Positions 50,718 to 58,678 of a stretch of DNA of 64,000 nt are shown piece by piece (within the stretch, counting starts at the first letter, position 1; the number at the start of each line of letters is the position of its first letter). Source of the stretch: WHSW01 sp963851045. GTDB lineage: Bacteria > Actinomycetota > Thermoleophilia > Solirubrobacterales > 70-9. Position numbers and translations under genes: made by a program. Under the pieces are notes generated by a model that saw only the letters and a list, made by a program, of their open reading frames with translations, had not been told where the DNA came from and ran no database searches. The stretch spans positions 806,001 to 870,000 of the forward strand of contig CAWKNC010000001.1 of the NCBI GenBank assembly GCA_963851045.1, read 5' to 3'.

Positions 50718-51758
50718 ATGCCGCCGATGCGCGAAACCGCCGACCCAAAACACGATCTGTCTGAGTACGCCCGTCCGCGAGTAGGGCGCAGCGTTCTCGA
50801 CCTCGCGACCTCGGTGGTGCCATACCTGGCGCTGACCGTCCTCATGTACCTGACGCTGGGCGAGTCGATCTGGCTGACGCTCGGTCTCGCGATCCCCACC
50901 GGCGGCTTCTTGCTGCGCACGTTCATCGTCTTTCATGACTGCGGCCACGGCTCGTTCATGCCGAGCAGGGCGGCAAATCGCTGGGTCGGGCGCTTCACGG
51001 CGCTCTTGGTTTGGCAGCCCTTTGAGAACTGGCGCTTCGATCACGCTGTCCACCACGGCACCGCCGGCGACCTCGACCGTCGCGGCCAGGGCGACGTTCC
51101 GACCTGGACCGTGACCGAGTACTACGAGCGACCCTGGCAGCAGCGCCTCGGCTACCGCCTCTTTCGAAATCCCCTTGTGATGTTCGGCGTCGGCCCGCTC
51201 TGGTCGCTGATGATCGGGCCGCGGTTCAGCTCGCGCACAAAGCGGCGCCGCCTTCGCAACAGCATCATCTTCACCAACCTCACGCTGGCCGCCGTGGTCA
51301 CCGGGCTCTGTCTGCTGGTGGGCGTCCCCGCGTTCCTGCTGGTCAACATTCTTCCGGCCTACCTGGCTGGGATGGCCGGCGTCTGGCTCTTCTACGTCCA
51401 GCACCAGTTCGAGGACGTCTACTGGGAGGCCGGCGAGCGCTGGAGCTATGCCGACGCGGCGCTCGAAGGCAGCTCGTACCTGAAGCTTCCGAAGGTGCTC
51501 CAGTTCTTCACCGGCAATATCGGGCTCCATCACGTTCACCACCTCAACGCCCGGGTTCCGAACTACAACCTTCAGGCTGCGCACGATGAGAACGAGGTTT
51601 TCGCAGACGTTCCCGTGCTCACGATGCGCGACACCATTCGCTGCCCGCGGTTGAAGCTGATCGACCCGGAGAGCGGTCGCCTGCTGACCTGGGCCGAGGC
51701 GCGCGAGCTGGTTCGCGCCACCTCCACGGTGCCGAAGCCGGCACGCGGCTGGATCTAG
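50718..51758 (+). CDS. Membrane fatty acid desaturase (acyl-lipid type)
   Basis: A 346-residue integral membrane di-iron desaturase with all three histidine boxes: HDCGHGS near residue 74, HAVHHG near 112, and GLHHVHHL near 271, plus four or more transmembrane helices. The arrangement fits the delta-12/omega-6-type acyl-lipid desaturases. It introduces a double bond into membrane lipid acyl chains, usually for cold or fluidity adaptation. A second ATG at 50727 is possible. The 88-base gap before it contains a short palindrome, CGGCGG (50649-50654) with CCGCCG (50657-50662). Confidence 0.9.
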   Translation: MPPMRETADPKHDLSEYARPRVGRSVLDLATSVVPYLALTVLMYLTLGESIWLTLGLAIPTGGFLLRTFIVFHDCGHGSFMPSRAANRWVGRFTALLVWQPFENWRFDHAVHHGTAGDLDRRGQGDVPTWTVTEYYERPWQQRLGYRLFRNPLVMFGVGPLWSLMIGPRFSSRTKRRRLRNSIIFTNLTLAAVVTGLCLLVGVPAFLLVNILPAYLAGMAGVWLFYVQHQFEDVYWEAGERWSYADAALEGSSYLKLPKVLQFFTGNIGLHHVHHLNARVPNYNLQAAHDENEVFADVPVLTMRDTIRCPRLKLIDPESGRLLTWAEARELVRATSTVPKPARGWI

Positions 51759-51764
51759 CCACCG

Positions 51765-52658
51765 CTACTGGTCCGGTCCGTACCGATCGTCCGGCGTCCA
51801 GTCGGGCTCGCCGGTTTCGGTCCATTCGTAGCGGGGGGCCTCGCTGTCTGAGGAGGAAAGCCAGCGTCCGAGCGCGAGCGCGATGAGCAGGCCGACCACG
51901 CCGATCGCGATGAGCACGTAGGCGTAGGTCGCGAGCTGTGACGTTGAAATCGACCAGATCGCACCTGTCGCGCCGTCGGCACGGATCTCGCCGTCCAGGG
52001 CAGCGTCAAACACTGCTCCACCGAGCCAGCGGGTGAGCAGGACGACGACGCCGATCAAGAGCAGGCTGAGTGCGCACAACCCCGCAGCGTCGCGGCGGTG
52101 CCCGCGCGCGACCGCGATCGCTGCGCCATAGAGCGCCAGGGCGAGCGCGATCAGGACGTAGGCGAAATCGCGCAGCTCGCGGGCTGAGGTCTGCGCCCAT
52201 TGGAGCTGGTCCTGGCGCAAGACCGTCAGCCGGCCCACCTTCTTGGGGATCTTCGCGGCGACTGCCGGGCCGATTCCGACCTCCGGTTCGATCTCGCCGA
52301 GCACGGGGCGGAGGTTGAGGACGGCCGGGGCGTTGCCCTCCCCGTCGATCAGAGCGACGATCCCGGCGTGAGCTTCTTTGTTGGCATCTGCCCAGGCCAC
52401 GCGAACGCTCGGCGCTGCCAGCGCCTCACGGATCTTCGCCCCCAGGTCCTTGTCGAGGCGCCGGGCGGTCTCACGGTTGACGTTTGCGTCGATTCGGTCG
52501 ACGAGGAAGTCCGCGACCGCCGCGCGGATCTCCTCATCGGCGATCAGCTCGGTGCTCGTCTCGGTCCATGCGTCGGTGTCGAGGAGGTCGTCTCGGACCC
52601 AGAGGGCGAAGCTGGCAACCAGGAGCGCGACCGAGGCCAGGGCGATCAGGGGCTTCAC
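51765..52658 (-). CDS. Actinobacterial membrane protein with extracytoplasmic N-domain
   Basis: A 297-residue protein I cannot assign to a named function. It has one N-terminal transmembrane helix (IALASVALLVASFALWV), a soluble region (about 25-165) rich in acidic residues with helical segments such as DEEIRAAVADFLVDRIDANV, then three more helices (about 165-270) and an acidic, Pro-rich C-terminal tail. This layout is common in conserved actinobacterial integral membrane proteins of unknown role. It lies 17 bases upstream of the convergent... co-directional dehydrogenase ends 18 bases before its start on the same strand, so an operon is possible. Confidence 0.7.
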   Translation of the reverse strand: MKPLIALASVALLVASFALWVRDDLLDTDAWTETSTELIADEEIRAAVADFLVDRIDANVNRETARRLDKDLGAKIREALAAPSVRVAWADANKEAHAGIVALIDGEGNAPAVLNLRPVLGEIEPEVGIGPAVAAKIPKKVGRLTVLRQDQLQWAQTSARELRDFAYVLIALALALYGAAIAVARGHRRDAAGLCALSLLLIGVVVLLTRWLGGAVFDAALDGEIRADGATGAIWSISTSQLATYAYVLIAIGVVGLLIALALGRWLSSSDSEAPRYEWTETGEPDWTPDDRYGPDQ

Positions 52659-52675
52659 GGGGGCGACCGTATTCG

Positions 52676-53590
52676 CTAGCCGTAGACCTCGGGGTTGACG
52701 CAGTGCGGCATGCGCTCGCCCGCGAGCGCGGCCAGCAGATTGGCGACCGCGATATCCGCCATCGCTTCGCGGGTCCGTTCTGTGGCCGAGCCGAGGTGGG
52801 GGATCACGGTCAGGTTTGGGGCACGAAGCAGCGAGTGGTCGCCGGGGAGTGGCTCGGGGTCGACCACGTCAAGCGCCGCACCGGCGATCCAGCCCCCGCG
52901 CAGCGCCATTTCAAGTGCGGCGGTGTCAACGATCGGCCCTCGCGCCGTGTTGACGAGATAGGCGTCGGTGCGCATGGCACGCAGTTCGGGCTCGCCGATC
53001 AGGCCACGGGTGTCATCGGTGAGCGGGCAGTGGATGCTGACGAAGTCCGACTCGGCGAGCACGCGATCGAGCGTGGATCGCTCACGGGTCGCAAGGATGA
53101 CCTCGCAGCCGAAGCCGTCGAGGCGCCGCGCGGTGGCGCGCCCGATCCGCCCTGCGCCGACGATCCCGACGGTCGAGCCATGAAGGTCGCGGCCGACGAG
53201 CACATCGGGCTCCCACGGCGGCCACTCGCCGGCGCGGACCAGGCGCTCGCCCTCGGTCAGGCGTCGGCCGGCAGCGAGCATCAGCCCGACAGCGAGGTCC
53301 GCGGTCGAATCGGTGAGTACCCCGGGGGTGTGTCCGACCGGAATCCCGCGGGCGGTCGCCGCCGCGACGTCGACATTGTCGACGCCGACCGCGTAGTTGG
53401 AGATCGCGACGAGCTGTGGGGCGGCAGCGATGAGGTTCGCGTCGACCGGGTCGGTGAGCATCGAGAGCAGCCCGTCCGCCGAGGCAATCGCGGTGTCAAG
53501 GGAGTCCGGATCGAGCACGACCGTGTGCGCAGCGCGAAGCCGGTCGATCGCCGAGCCGGGGAGTTCATGGGTGACAACGCATCTCGCCAT
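52676..53590 (-). CDS. D-2-hydroxyacid dehydrogenase (glyoxylate/hydroxypyruvate reductase-like)
   Basis: A 304-residue NAD(P)-dependent enzyme: VVTHELPGSAIDRL at the N-terminus, ISNYAVGVDNVDVAAATARG near residue 63, nucleotide-binding VGIVGAGRIGRATARRL near 142, VNTARGPIVDTAAL with the catalytic Arg, the Glu region DVVDPEPLPGDHSLL, and NLTVIPHLGSAT with the catalytic His. It reduces glyoxylate, hydroxypyruvate or a related 2-keto acid. ATG 53588-53590 is chosen; the longer frame upstream is antisense to rlmN. It could work with the glyoxylate aminotransferase at 24.5 kb (inference). Confidence 0.9.
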   Translation of the reverse strand: MARCVVTHELPGSAIDRLRAAHTVVLDPDSLDTAIASADGLLSMLTDPVDANLIAAAPQLVAISNYAVGVDNVDVAAATARGIPVGHTPGVLTDSTADLAVGLMLAAGRRLTEGERLVRAGEWPPWEPDVLVGRDLHGSTVGIVGAGRIGRATARRLDGFGCEVILATRERSTLDRVLAESDFVSIHCPLTDDTRGLIGEPELRAMRTDAYLVNTARGPIVDTAALEMALRGGWIAGAALDVVDPEPLPGDHSLLRAPNLTVIPHLGSATERTREAMADIAVANLLAALAGERMPHCVNPEVYG

Positions 53591-53617
53591 CCAAAAGAAC
53601 GCTGTCACACTCGCTCG

Positions 53618-54610
53618 ATGGACCTCGAGCTGCTCGAACGAACTCTCGGCGATGCCGGCGAGCCGACCTACCGCGCCGACCAGGTGTGGGAGTGGGCCGC
53701 GCGCGGTGCCGGCGGGTATGACGCCATGTCGAACCTGCCGAAGGAGCTGCGCGAGCGCCTCGACGGCGACGTCCCGTTCTCTTCCCTGCGACTCGACCAG
53801 ACCGCGAAGTCCGACGACGGCACCGAGAAGGCGCTGTTTGCCACCGCCGATGGCCGGCCGGTCGAGTCCGTGCTCATGCGCTATCGCGATCGGCGCCGCT
53901 CGATCTGCGTCTCGAGTCAGTCCGGCTGTCCGCTCACGTGCACCTTCTGCGCAACGGGCTCGATGCGCTTCGGCCGCAACCTCAGCACCTCGGAGATTCT
54001 CGACCAGGCCCTCCATTTCCGCCGAGTTGAGGCGGTGGACCACTGCGTGTTCATGGGGATGGGCGAACCGCTGATGAACTTCGACGCGGTGATAGGCGCG
54101 TGCGAGCGGCTGCCGGACATCGGCATCGCCACCTCGCACACGACGATTTCGACCGTGGGGTGGCTTCCGGGGATCGAGAGATTGGTCGACGAGGGCCCGC
54201 GCGTGCGGCTGGCGCTCTCGCTGCACGCGCCTGACGATGCACTGCGCTCCGAGCTGATGCCCGTGAACGATCGCTTCCCGCTCGCCGACGTCCTTGACGC
54301 CTGTCGGCGCTGGCGCCGCACCCGTGGCAAGCGGGTTTACGTGGAGTACCTGATGCTTGCTGGTGTCAACGATCGCCCGGAACAGGCGCGAGCGCTTGCT
54401 GGACAGCTGACGCCGCACGGCGACTTCAAGGTCAACCTGATCCCGTACAACCCGACAGGGGGCGAGTTCGAGGGCTCCTCGCCCGGGGCGATCGAAGCGT
54501 TTCGCGCGGCGCTCGTGGAACGCGGCGTCCCGGCTACGGTCAGGCTCACGAGGGGCCGCGACATCGCGGCCGCCTGCGGGCAGCTCGCTGCAACGAACTC
54601 GCCTGCATAA
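53618..54610 (+). CDS. rlmN: 23S rRNA/tRNA adenine-C2 methyltransferase RlmN
   Basis: A 330-residue radical SAM enzyme with the cluster motif CPLTCTFCATG near residue 106, GMGEPLMNFDAV near 143, and the methyl-carrier and catalytic segments near VRLTRGRDIAAACGQL at the C-terminus, which includes the conserved Cys. It methylates A2503 of 23S rRNA and A37 of some tRNAs. ATG 53618 is used. It starts 27 bases from the divergent hydroxyacid dehydrogenase gene. The upstream extension that the frame allows has no homology. Confidence 0.95.
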   Translation: MDLELLERTLGDAGEPTYRADQVWEWAARGAGGYDAMSNLPKELRERLDGDVPFSSLRLDQTAKSDDGTEKALFATADGRPVESVLMRYRDRRRSICVSSQSGCPLTCTFCATGSMRFGRNLSTSEILDQALHFRRVEAVDHCVFMGMGEPLMNFDAVIGACERLPDIGIATSHTTISTVGWLPGIERLVDEGPRVRLALSLHAPDDALRSELMPVNDRFPLADVLDACRRWRRTRGKRVYVEYLMLAGVNDRPEQARALAGQLTPHGDFKVNLIPYNPTGGEFEGSSPGAIEAFRAALVERGVPATVRLTRGRDIAAACGQLAATNSPA

Positions 54611-54616
54611 CGCCTG

Positions 54617-55900
54617 GTGAGTCTTCGACCGATCATGCGGGCGATGCGCCTTCGCGGTTTCTTCCTGCTGTCCGTCCTGGCCTTCTCTGCGGTTCTCGCC
54701 GGCTGCGATGGCTCAGATTCGTCGTCGACGTCCGGCGCGAACCCAGCGGGCGTCAGCGGTGGCGGTGCGTCGGAGGATGTCGATTGGCCCTACTTCGGGC
54801 GCATCGAGGAGCGCACCCATTACATCGCCGACGCTCCCGATCCACCGTTTCACCGCAGGTGGGAGTTTTTCGCCGGGCAACTGCTGGAGTTCCCACCGGC
54901 AATTCAAGACGGCTCGCTGTTCATCGCCAACAAGACCGGTGAGGTCTATGTCGTTGACATCAAGACGGGCAAGTCGGTCAGGAAGTTCAACCTTGGCGAC
55001 GACGTCACCGGCCCCGCGTATTCCGACGGGACGCTCTACATCGCTCAGACCAACGGCAACCTGACCGCGCTCGAGCCGAAGACCGGCAAGACCAGGTGGA
55101 CCTTCAAGTCCGACTCTGAGCTGGAGTCGTCCCCGCTGGTCGCGGACGGCACGGTTTACCTCGGGTCTGACGACGGTCACTTCTACGCACTGGACGCCCG
55201 TACCGGCAAGGTCAATTGGCGCGTCGAGCTAGGCAACGACGTCAAGGCGAGCCCATCGATCCATGACGGGACCCTCTACGTCGGCGACTACGAGGGCGTC
55301 GTCTATGCGCTCGACGCGAGCAGCGGGGACAAGAAGTGGAGCACCGATACGACCGCGATCGCGCCGAAGGGCGCGGGCGGGTTTTACTCGTCGCCGTCAA
55401 TTGCATTCGGCAACGTCTACGAGGCGCGCAACGACGGCACGGTCTATGCGCTCGATGCCTCCACGGGGAGGCTCGACTGGCAGTTCGCGACGTCGAACTC
55501 GATCTACGCTTCGCCCGCGGCTGCTGACGTGCCCGGGACCAAGCCGAGCGTCTACGTCGGCAGCTACAACCACCAGCTCTACGCGCTCAACGCTGCCACC
55601 GGACAAAAGCGATGGCGTTACGACGTTGGCGGCGTCATTCCGGGAACTCCGACGGTCGTTGGCAAGACCGTTTACACGTCGAGCTTTCAGACCAAGAAGA
55701 CCGTCGGGATCGATGCCAATTCCGGCAAGAAGGTGTTCGAGTGGGGTTCGGCCGGCTTCACACCGGTCATTTCAGATGGCGAAAACGTCTTTCTCACCGG
55801 CTTTCAGACGATCTGGGCCTTCGACGCCAAGGATGCCGACGAGCAACAGGCTCAGAGCGAGAACGAGCCGGGCCCGACGCCCTCCGCGCCTGCTGGCTAG
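54617..55900 (+). CDS. PQQ-type beta-propeller lipoprotein
   Basis: A lipoprotein of about 420 residues with signal peptide FFLLSVLAFSAVLAGC (lipobox LAGC), a Ser/Gly spacer, and an eight-bladed-type propeller with repeats such as VYVVDIKTGKSVRKFNLGDD, GNLTALEPKTGKTRWTF and GHFYALDARTGKVNWRVEL. This is the BamB/PQQ-repeat pattern; no PQQ-enzyme residues are evident, so a scaffold or binding role is likelier. Start GTG 54617 lies 6 bases after rlmN; ATG at 54635 or 54644 is also possible. Co-transcription with rlmN is likely. Confidence 0.82.
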   Translation: MSLRPIMRAMRLRGFFLLSVLAFSAVLAGCDGSDSSSTSGANPAGVSGGGASEDVDWPYFGRIEERTHYIADAPDPPFHRRWEFFAGQLLEFPPAIQDGSLFIANKTGEVYVVDIKTGKSVRKFNLGDDVTGPAYSDGTLYIAQTNGNLTALEPKTGKTRWTFKSDSELESSPLVADGTVYLGSDDGHFYALDARTGKVNWRVELGNDVKASPSIHDGTLYVGDYEGVVYALDASSGDKKWSTDTTAIAPKGAGGFYSSPSIAFGNVYEARNDGTVYALDASTGRLDWQFATSNSIYASPAAADVPGTKPSVYVGSYNHQLYALNAATGQKRWRYDVGGVIPGTPTVVGKTVYTSSFQTKKTVGIDANSGKKVFEWGSAGFTPVISDGENVFLTGFQTIWAFDAKDADEQQAQSENEPGPTPSAPAG

Positions 55901-55925
55901 CGGCCAGAGCCCCCTTACCGCGCGT

Positions 55926-55970
55926 CGAAAGACGTTTGCGTCCGGACTGTCCCGACGGATACGTCTTTCG
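55926..55970. terminator. Long nested hairpin between convergent genes
   Basis: Perfect 10-bp arms CGAAAGACGT (55926-55935) and ACGTCTTTCG (55961-55970) flank 25 bases that hold an inner stem (CGTC with GACG) and the palindrome GTCCGGAC. A T-run (GCGTTTTC) follows on the + strand. Position between convergent genes and the T-run make it a likely intrinsic terminator for the propeller lipoprotein, possibly both ways. Confidence 0.65.
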
Positions 55971-55982
55971 GCGCGTTTTCGG

Positions 55983-56285
55983 CTAGTCGGCGTCGAGCAT
56001 CTCGGCGGCCTCGGGGCCTCGGCCAGGAGGGACGCGAAGGGCGATGTCGCCGCGGCCGAACTCATCAAGCGGCCAATCCGAGGTCATCACCGCGTGCACG
56101 CCGCGTTCGGCAAGCGATTGACAAAACGCCCGCGCCGTCTCGAGCTCCGGATAGTCCGCGACGACGTCCCAGTCGTCGTAGCTTGCGTCGCCGACATGCA
56201 GTTCGCCGAGGCCGTCGGGGTGACGCTCGCCACCCGCCGAGTCGAAAAGCTTTTTGAAGCGATCGCCGAGGCTCATTGCGGGCAT
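55983..56285 (-). CDS. DUF2007-like putative signal-transducing protein
   Basis: A 100-residue protein from ATG 56283-56285 (a second ATG lies at 56276). The core WDVVADYPELETARAFCQSLAERGVHAVMTSD followed by GRGDIALRVPPGRGPEAAEML fits the small alpha-beta fold of DUF2007-type proteins, whose members are thought to have a GlnB-like shape. Function unknown. Divergent from the zinc metallopeptidase gene by 34 bases. The longer upstream frame overlaps that gene and is not chosen. Confidence 0.65.
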   Translation of the reverse strand: MPAMSLGDRFKKLFDSAGGERHPDGLGELHVGDASYDDWDVVADYPELETARAFCQSLAERGVHAVMTSDWPLDEFGRGDIALRVPPGRGPEAAEMLDAD

Positions 56286-56319
56286 AGGGTGACGGAATGA
56301 TCGATTCAGGGGACCTGCG

Positions 56320-57246
56320 ATGAAGTGGAGTCGCAAGAAGGGCCGCAAGGGCCGCGATGTGATCGACATCCGTGGCGCCGATCAGTCGGGCGGCGGCGGT
56401 GGTGGTGGTGGACTTTCGCTTCCGGGCGGGGTGGCCGGCCTCGGCGGCGGGGCGGGGATCATCGTCGTGATCGTCATCGTCGCGATCCAGGCCTTCGGCG
56501 GTGGCGGGACCGCAGGCGGCTTCGACCTCAGCTCCGTTTTCGGGACTGGCGCGCAGGCACCCGGCGCCGACGACCCGGCGCCGATCCCGCCGGAGCAGGA
56601 TCCACAGCGCGACATCAAGGAGTTCTCGGTCTACGTCTTCAACGACGCGCAGCAGACCTGGGGGCCGATCTTCAAGGAGGACGGCAAGGGCTATGACCGC
56701 GCCGAGCTCGTTCTCTACTCCGACGCCGTCTCAACCGGCGGCTGCGGCGGGGCGACCTCGGCAGCCGGGCCGTTCTACTGCCCGGCCGACTCCCGCGTTT
56801 ACCTGGACCTGACCTTCTACGGCGAGATGGAGCGCGCGCTGGGGGCGCCAGGTGACTTCGCCTGGGCGTACGTCATCGCTCACGAGGTTGGGCACCACGT
56901 GCAGAACCTGATCGGCACGAACGACGAGGTGGACGGACTCAGTCGCGACGATCCCGATCGCGCCAACGACCTCTCGGTGCGCACGGAACTGCAGGCCGAT
57001 TGCTACGCCGGTGTCTGGGCGGCAACCGTTTTCGCCGAGGGGGACCTTGAGGACGGGGACATAGAGGAGGCGTTCACAGCCACGGAGGCGGTAGGCGACG
57101 ATCGGCTCGCGCGCGATGCCGGTCGCAGGGTCAACCCAGACACCTTCACCCATGGCACCTCGGCGCAGCGTCGCACCTGGTTCGACAAAGGCTTTCAGTC
57201 CGGTGACCCCGGGGATTGCGACACGTTCTCGCCTGGCTCGATCTAG
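56320..57246 (+). CDS. Neutral zinc metallopeptidase (YpfJ family)
   Basis: A 308-residue membrane-anchored protein: a basic, Gly-rich N-terminus, a transmembrane helix (GGGAGIIVVIVIVAIQAFGG, about 43-62), a linker, and a metallopeptidase domain with the zinc motif AHEVGHHVQNLIG near residue 190 and the downstream TELQADCYAGVWA that supplies the third ligand. YDRAELVLYSDAV and CPADSRVYLDLTFYGEM are also typical. The family (YpfJ-like) has unclear physiological substrates. ATG 56320 is used. Confidence 0.9.
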   Translation: MKWSRKKGRKGRDVIDIRGADQSGGGGGGGGLSLPGGVAGLGGGAGIIVVIVIVAIQAFGGGGTAGGFDLSSVFGTGAQAPGADDPAPIPPEQDPQRDIKEFSVYVFNDAQQTWGPIFKEDGKGYDRAELVLYSDAVSTGGCGGATSAAGPFYCPADSRVYLDLTFYGEMERALGAPGDFAWAYVIAHEVGHHVQNLIGTNDEVDGLSRDDPDRANDLSVRTELQADCYAGVWAATVFAEGDLEDGDIEEAFTATEAVGDDRLARDAGRRVNPDTFTHGTSAQRRTWFDKGFQSGDPGDCDTFSPGSI

Positions 57247-57271
57247 GGCGAGGAGTACGATCAGCGACACC

Positions 57272-57751
57272 GTGGGTCTTTTCGACTTCTTCAAGGGTCG
57301 TCGAGCCGATGAGGACGCTCTGGCTGCCGCGCGGGCGGTCGCACCTCAGACGCCCGCCAGCTTCGCCGGCGTCGAGGGCGAGCCGGTGGTGGGCCAGCAG
57401 GTCGCGGGCTCGGAGTCGGGCTTCGACGTTCAGGGGATGACCGCCGCGGACGGGCTCGCGATGCTGAGCCAACTGGGGCCGATGATTCAGCAGGCCATGG
57501 CGACTGGCAACGTTCAGATCAGCCAGGGCGAGCCTCAGGTACTCGACCTCAGGGGCACCGGGCTGCGCGAGGAGATCATGGGAATCATGAGCCAACACGG
57601 GATCGACCCCGAGGCTGGTACGGGGGAGAACGTCAACGCCGCGAACTACGGCGACATGCAGCGCCAGATCCTCGGAGCGCTCGCCAAGCACGGCGTGCCG
57701 ACCGGGATCGAGCCGCCGAGCGATCCGCCTCAGCCCGACTCGGCCTCGTAG
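57272..57751 (+). CDS. Hypothetical protein, MGLFDFFKGR-type N-terminus
   Basis: A 159-residue protein I do not recognise. The start GTG 57272-57274 gives MGLFDFFKGRRADEDALAA, a pattern seen at the N-terminus of various small cytoplasmic or membrane-associated proteins. The middle is Gly/Ala-rich; two similar acidic helical segments follow (LRGTGLREEIMGIMSQHGID and ANYGDMQRQILGALAKHG). No signal peptide or transmembrane helix. The end overlaps the convergent cupin gene by 22 bases. No function can be given. Confidence 0.6.
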   Translation: MGLFDFFKGRRADEDALAAARAVAPQTPASFAGVEGEPVVGQQVAGSESGFDVQGMTAADGLAMLSQLGPMIQQAMATGNVQISQGEPQVLDLRGTGLREEIMGIMSQHGIDPEAGTGENVNAANYGDMQRQILGALAKHGVPTGIEPPSDPPQPDSAS

Positions 57752-58179
57752 GTTCCGCCGCCGAGCTCGGGCGGCATTGCACGGGGACCGTCGGGGTACA
57801 GGGCGGCAAGCTGCTCCTCGGTCATCTCGAGTGTGTTCGCCGCCTCCACGGGGGTGCCGACGACGAGCCAGAGCTGATCCGCATCGGTGTCGTTGAAGGG
57901 CTGGCGGATCTCCTCGGGGTCGACGAGCACCGCGCTGAGTGGGGTCAGGGTGAGCACGTCATCGCCGATCCGCAGCCGGCCCGTTCCCTCGAGGACCACA
58001 TAGAGCTCGGTTGTCTCACCGTGGCGGTGTCGCGTGGATGCCTGACCGGGTTGCAGGCGCCACAGCCTGGCGCCCATCGTCTCGGCGCCAAGCTGCTTGG
58101 CGAGGTCCGTGTTGAGGACCCCCATCTGATTAGACGGACGCCAGAAGGCGTCCTCGGCCGCTATTGCCCGGTAGGCCAA
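57730..58179 (-). CDS. Cupin domain protein
   Basis: A 149-residue single-domain cupin. The first metal motif is RHRHGETTELYVVLEGTGRL (HxH then Glu), followed by the second motif region VLVDPEEIRQPFNDTDAD, where the usual late His is missing. The start is TTG 58177-58179; an in-frame stop five codons upstream rules out a longer form. It may bind a metal and a small acid or sugar; substrate unknown. It follows the cyclophilin gene on the same strand by 12 bases. Confidence 0.82.
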   Translation of the reverse strand: MAYRAIAAEDAFWRPSNQMGVLNTDLAKQLGAETMGARLWRLQPGQASTRHRHGETTELYVVLEGTGRLRIGDDVLTLTPLSAVLVDPEEIRQPFNDTDADQLWLVVGTPVEAANTLEMTEEQLAALYPDGPRAMPPELGGGTYEAESG

Positions 58180-58191
58180 GCGAGCGCCCGA

Positions 58192-58647
58192 CTAGCTGAG
58201 CTCGATCCGCTCGATCACCTGCGGCTCGACGGGCCGATCGCCGGCGCCGGTAGGCGTGGCCTCGATCGCGTCGACCACATCCATGCCGTCGGTGACCTTG
58301 CCGAACACGGTGTGCTTGCCGTCGAGCCAGTCGGCGGCGCCGATCGTGACGATGAAGAACTGCGAGCCGTTCGTATCCGGGCCGGCGTTGGCCATCGCCA
58401 GGGCGCCGCGCTCGACCTTGTTGTCGTTGAACTCGTCCTCGAACGTGTAGCCGGGGCCACCGGTTCCGGTGCCCTCGGGACAGCCACCCTGGATCATGAA
58501 ATCGCTGATCACGCGGTGGAAGGTGAGTCCGTCGTAGAACCCATCGGCGGCGAGCTTGCGGAAGTTCTCAACGGTCTTCGGTGCATCGTCGTCGAAGAAT
58601 TCGATGGTTATCGGGCCGGCATTGGTGTGCATGGTGGCTTGGGACAT
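58192..58647 (-). CDS. Peptidyl-prolyl cis-trans isomerase (cyclophilin type)
   Basis: A 151-residue single-domain cyclophilin with GPITIEFFDDDAPKTVENF, FYDGLTFHRVISDFMIQGG (the catalytic Arg in FHR), GALAMANAGPDTNGSQFFI and the WLDGKHTVFGKVTDG segment. It speeds proline isomerisation during folding, in the cytoplasm since no signal peptide is present. ATG 58645-58647 is chosen; the longer frame is antisense to the kinase gene. Confidence 0.94.
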   Translation of the reverse strand: MSQATMHTNAGPITIEFFDDDAPKTVENFRKLAADGFYDGLTFHRVISDFMIQGGCPEGTGTGGPGYTFEDEFNDNKVERGALAMANAGPDTNGSQFFIVTIGAADWLDGKHTVFGKVTDGMDVVDAIEATPTGAGDRPVEPQVIERIELS

Positions 58648-58678
58648 GCTCTGACTGTCGCATATCCTCGGTTCCGGC

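Noticed and set aside
52484..53617. Possible N-terminal extension of rlmN
   Set aside because: It is antisense to the hydroxyacid dehydrogenase; RlmN homologues begin at about the ATG at 53618.
53591..54418. Possible N-terminal extension of the hydroxyacid dehydrogenase
   Set aside because: It is antisense to rlmN and lacks homology; ATG at 53590 gives a normal-length enzyme.
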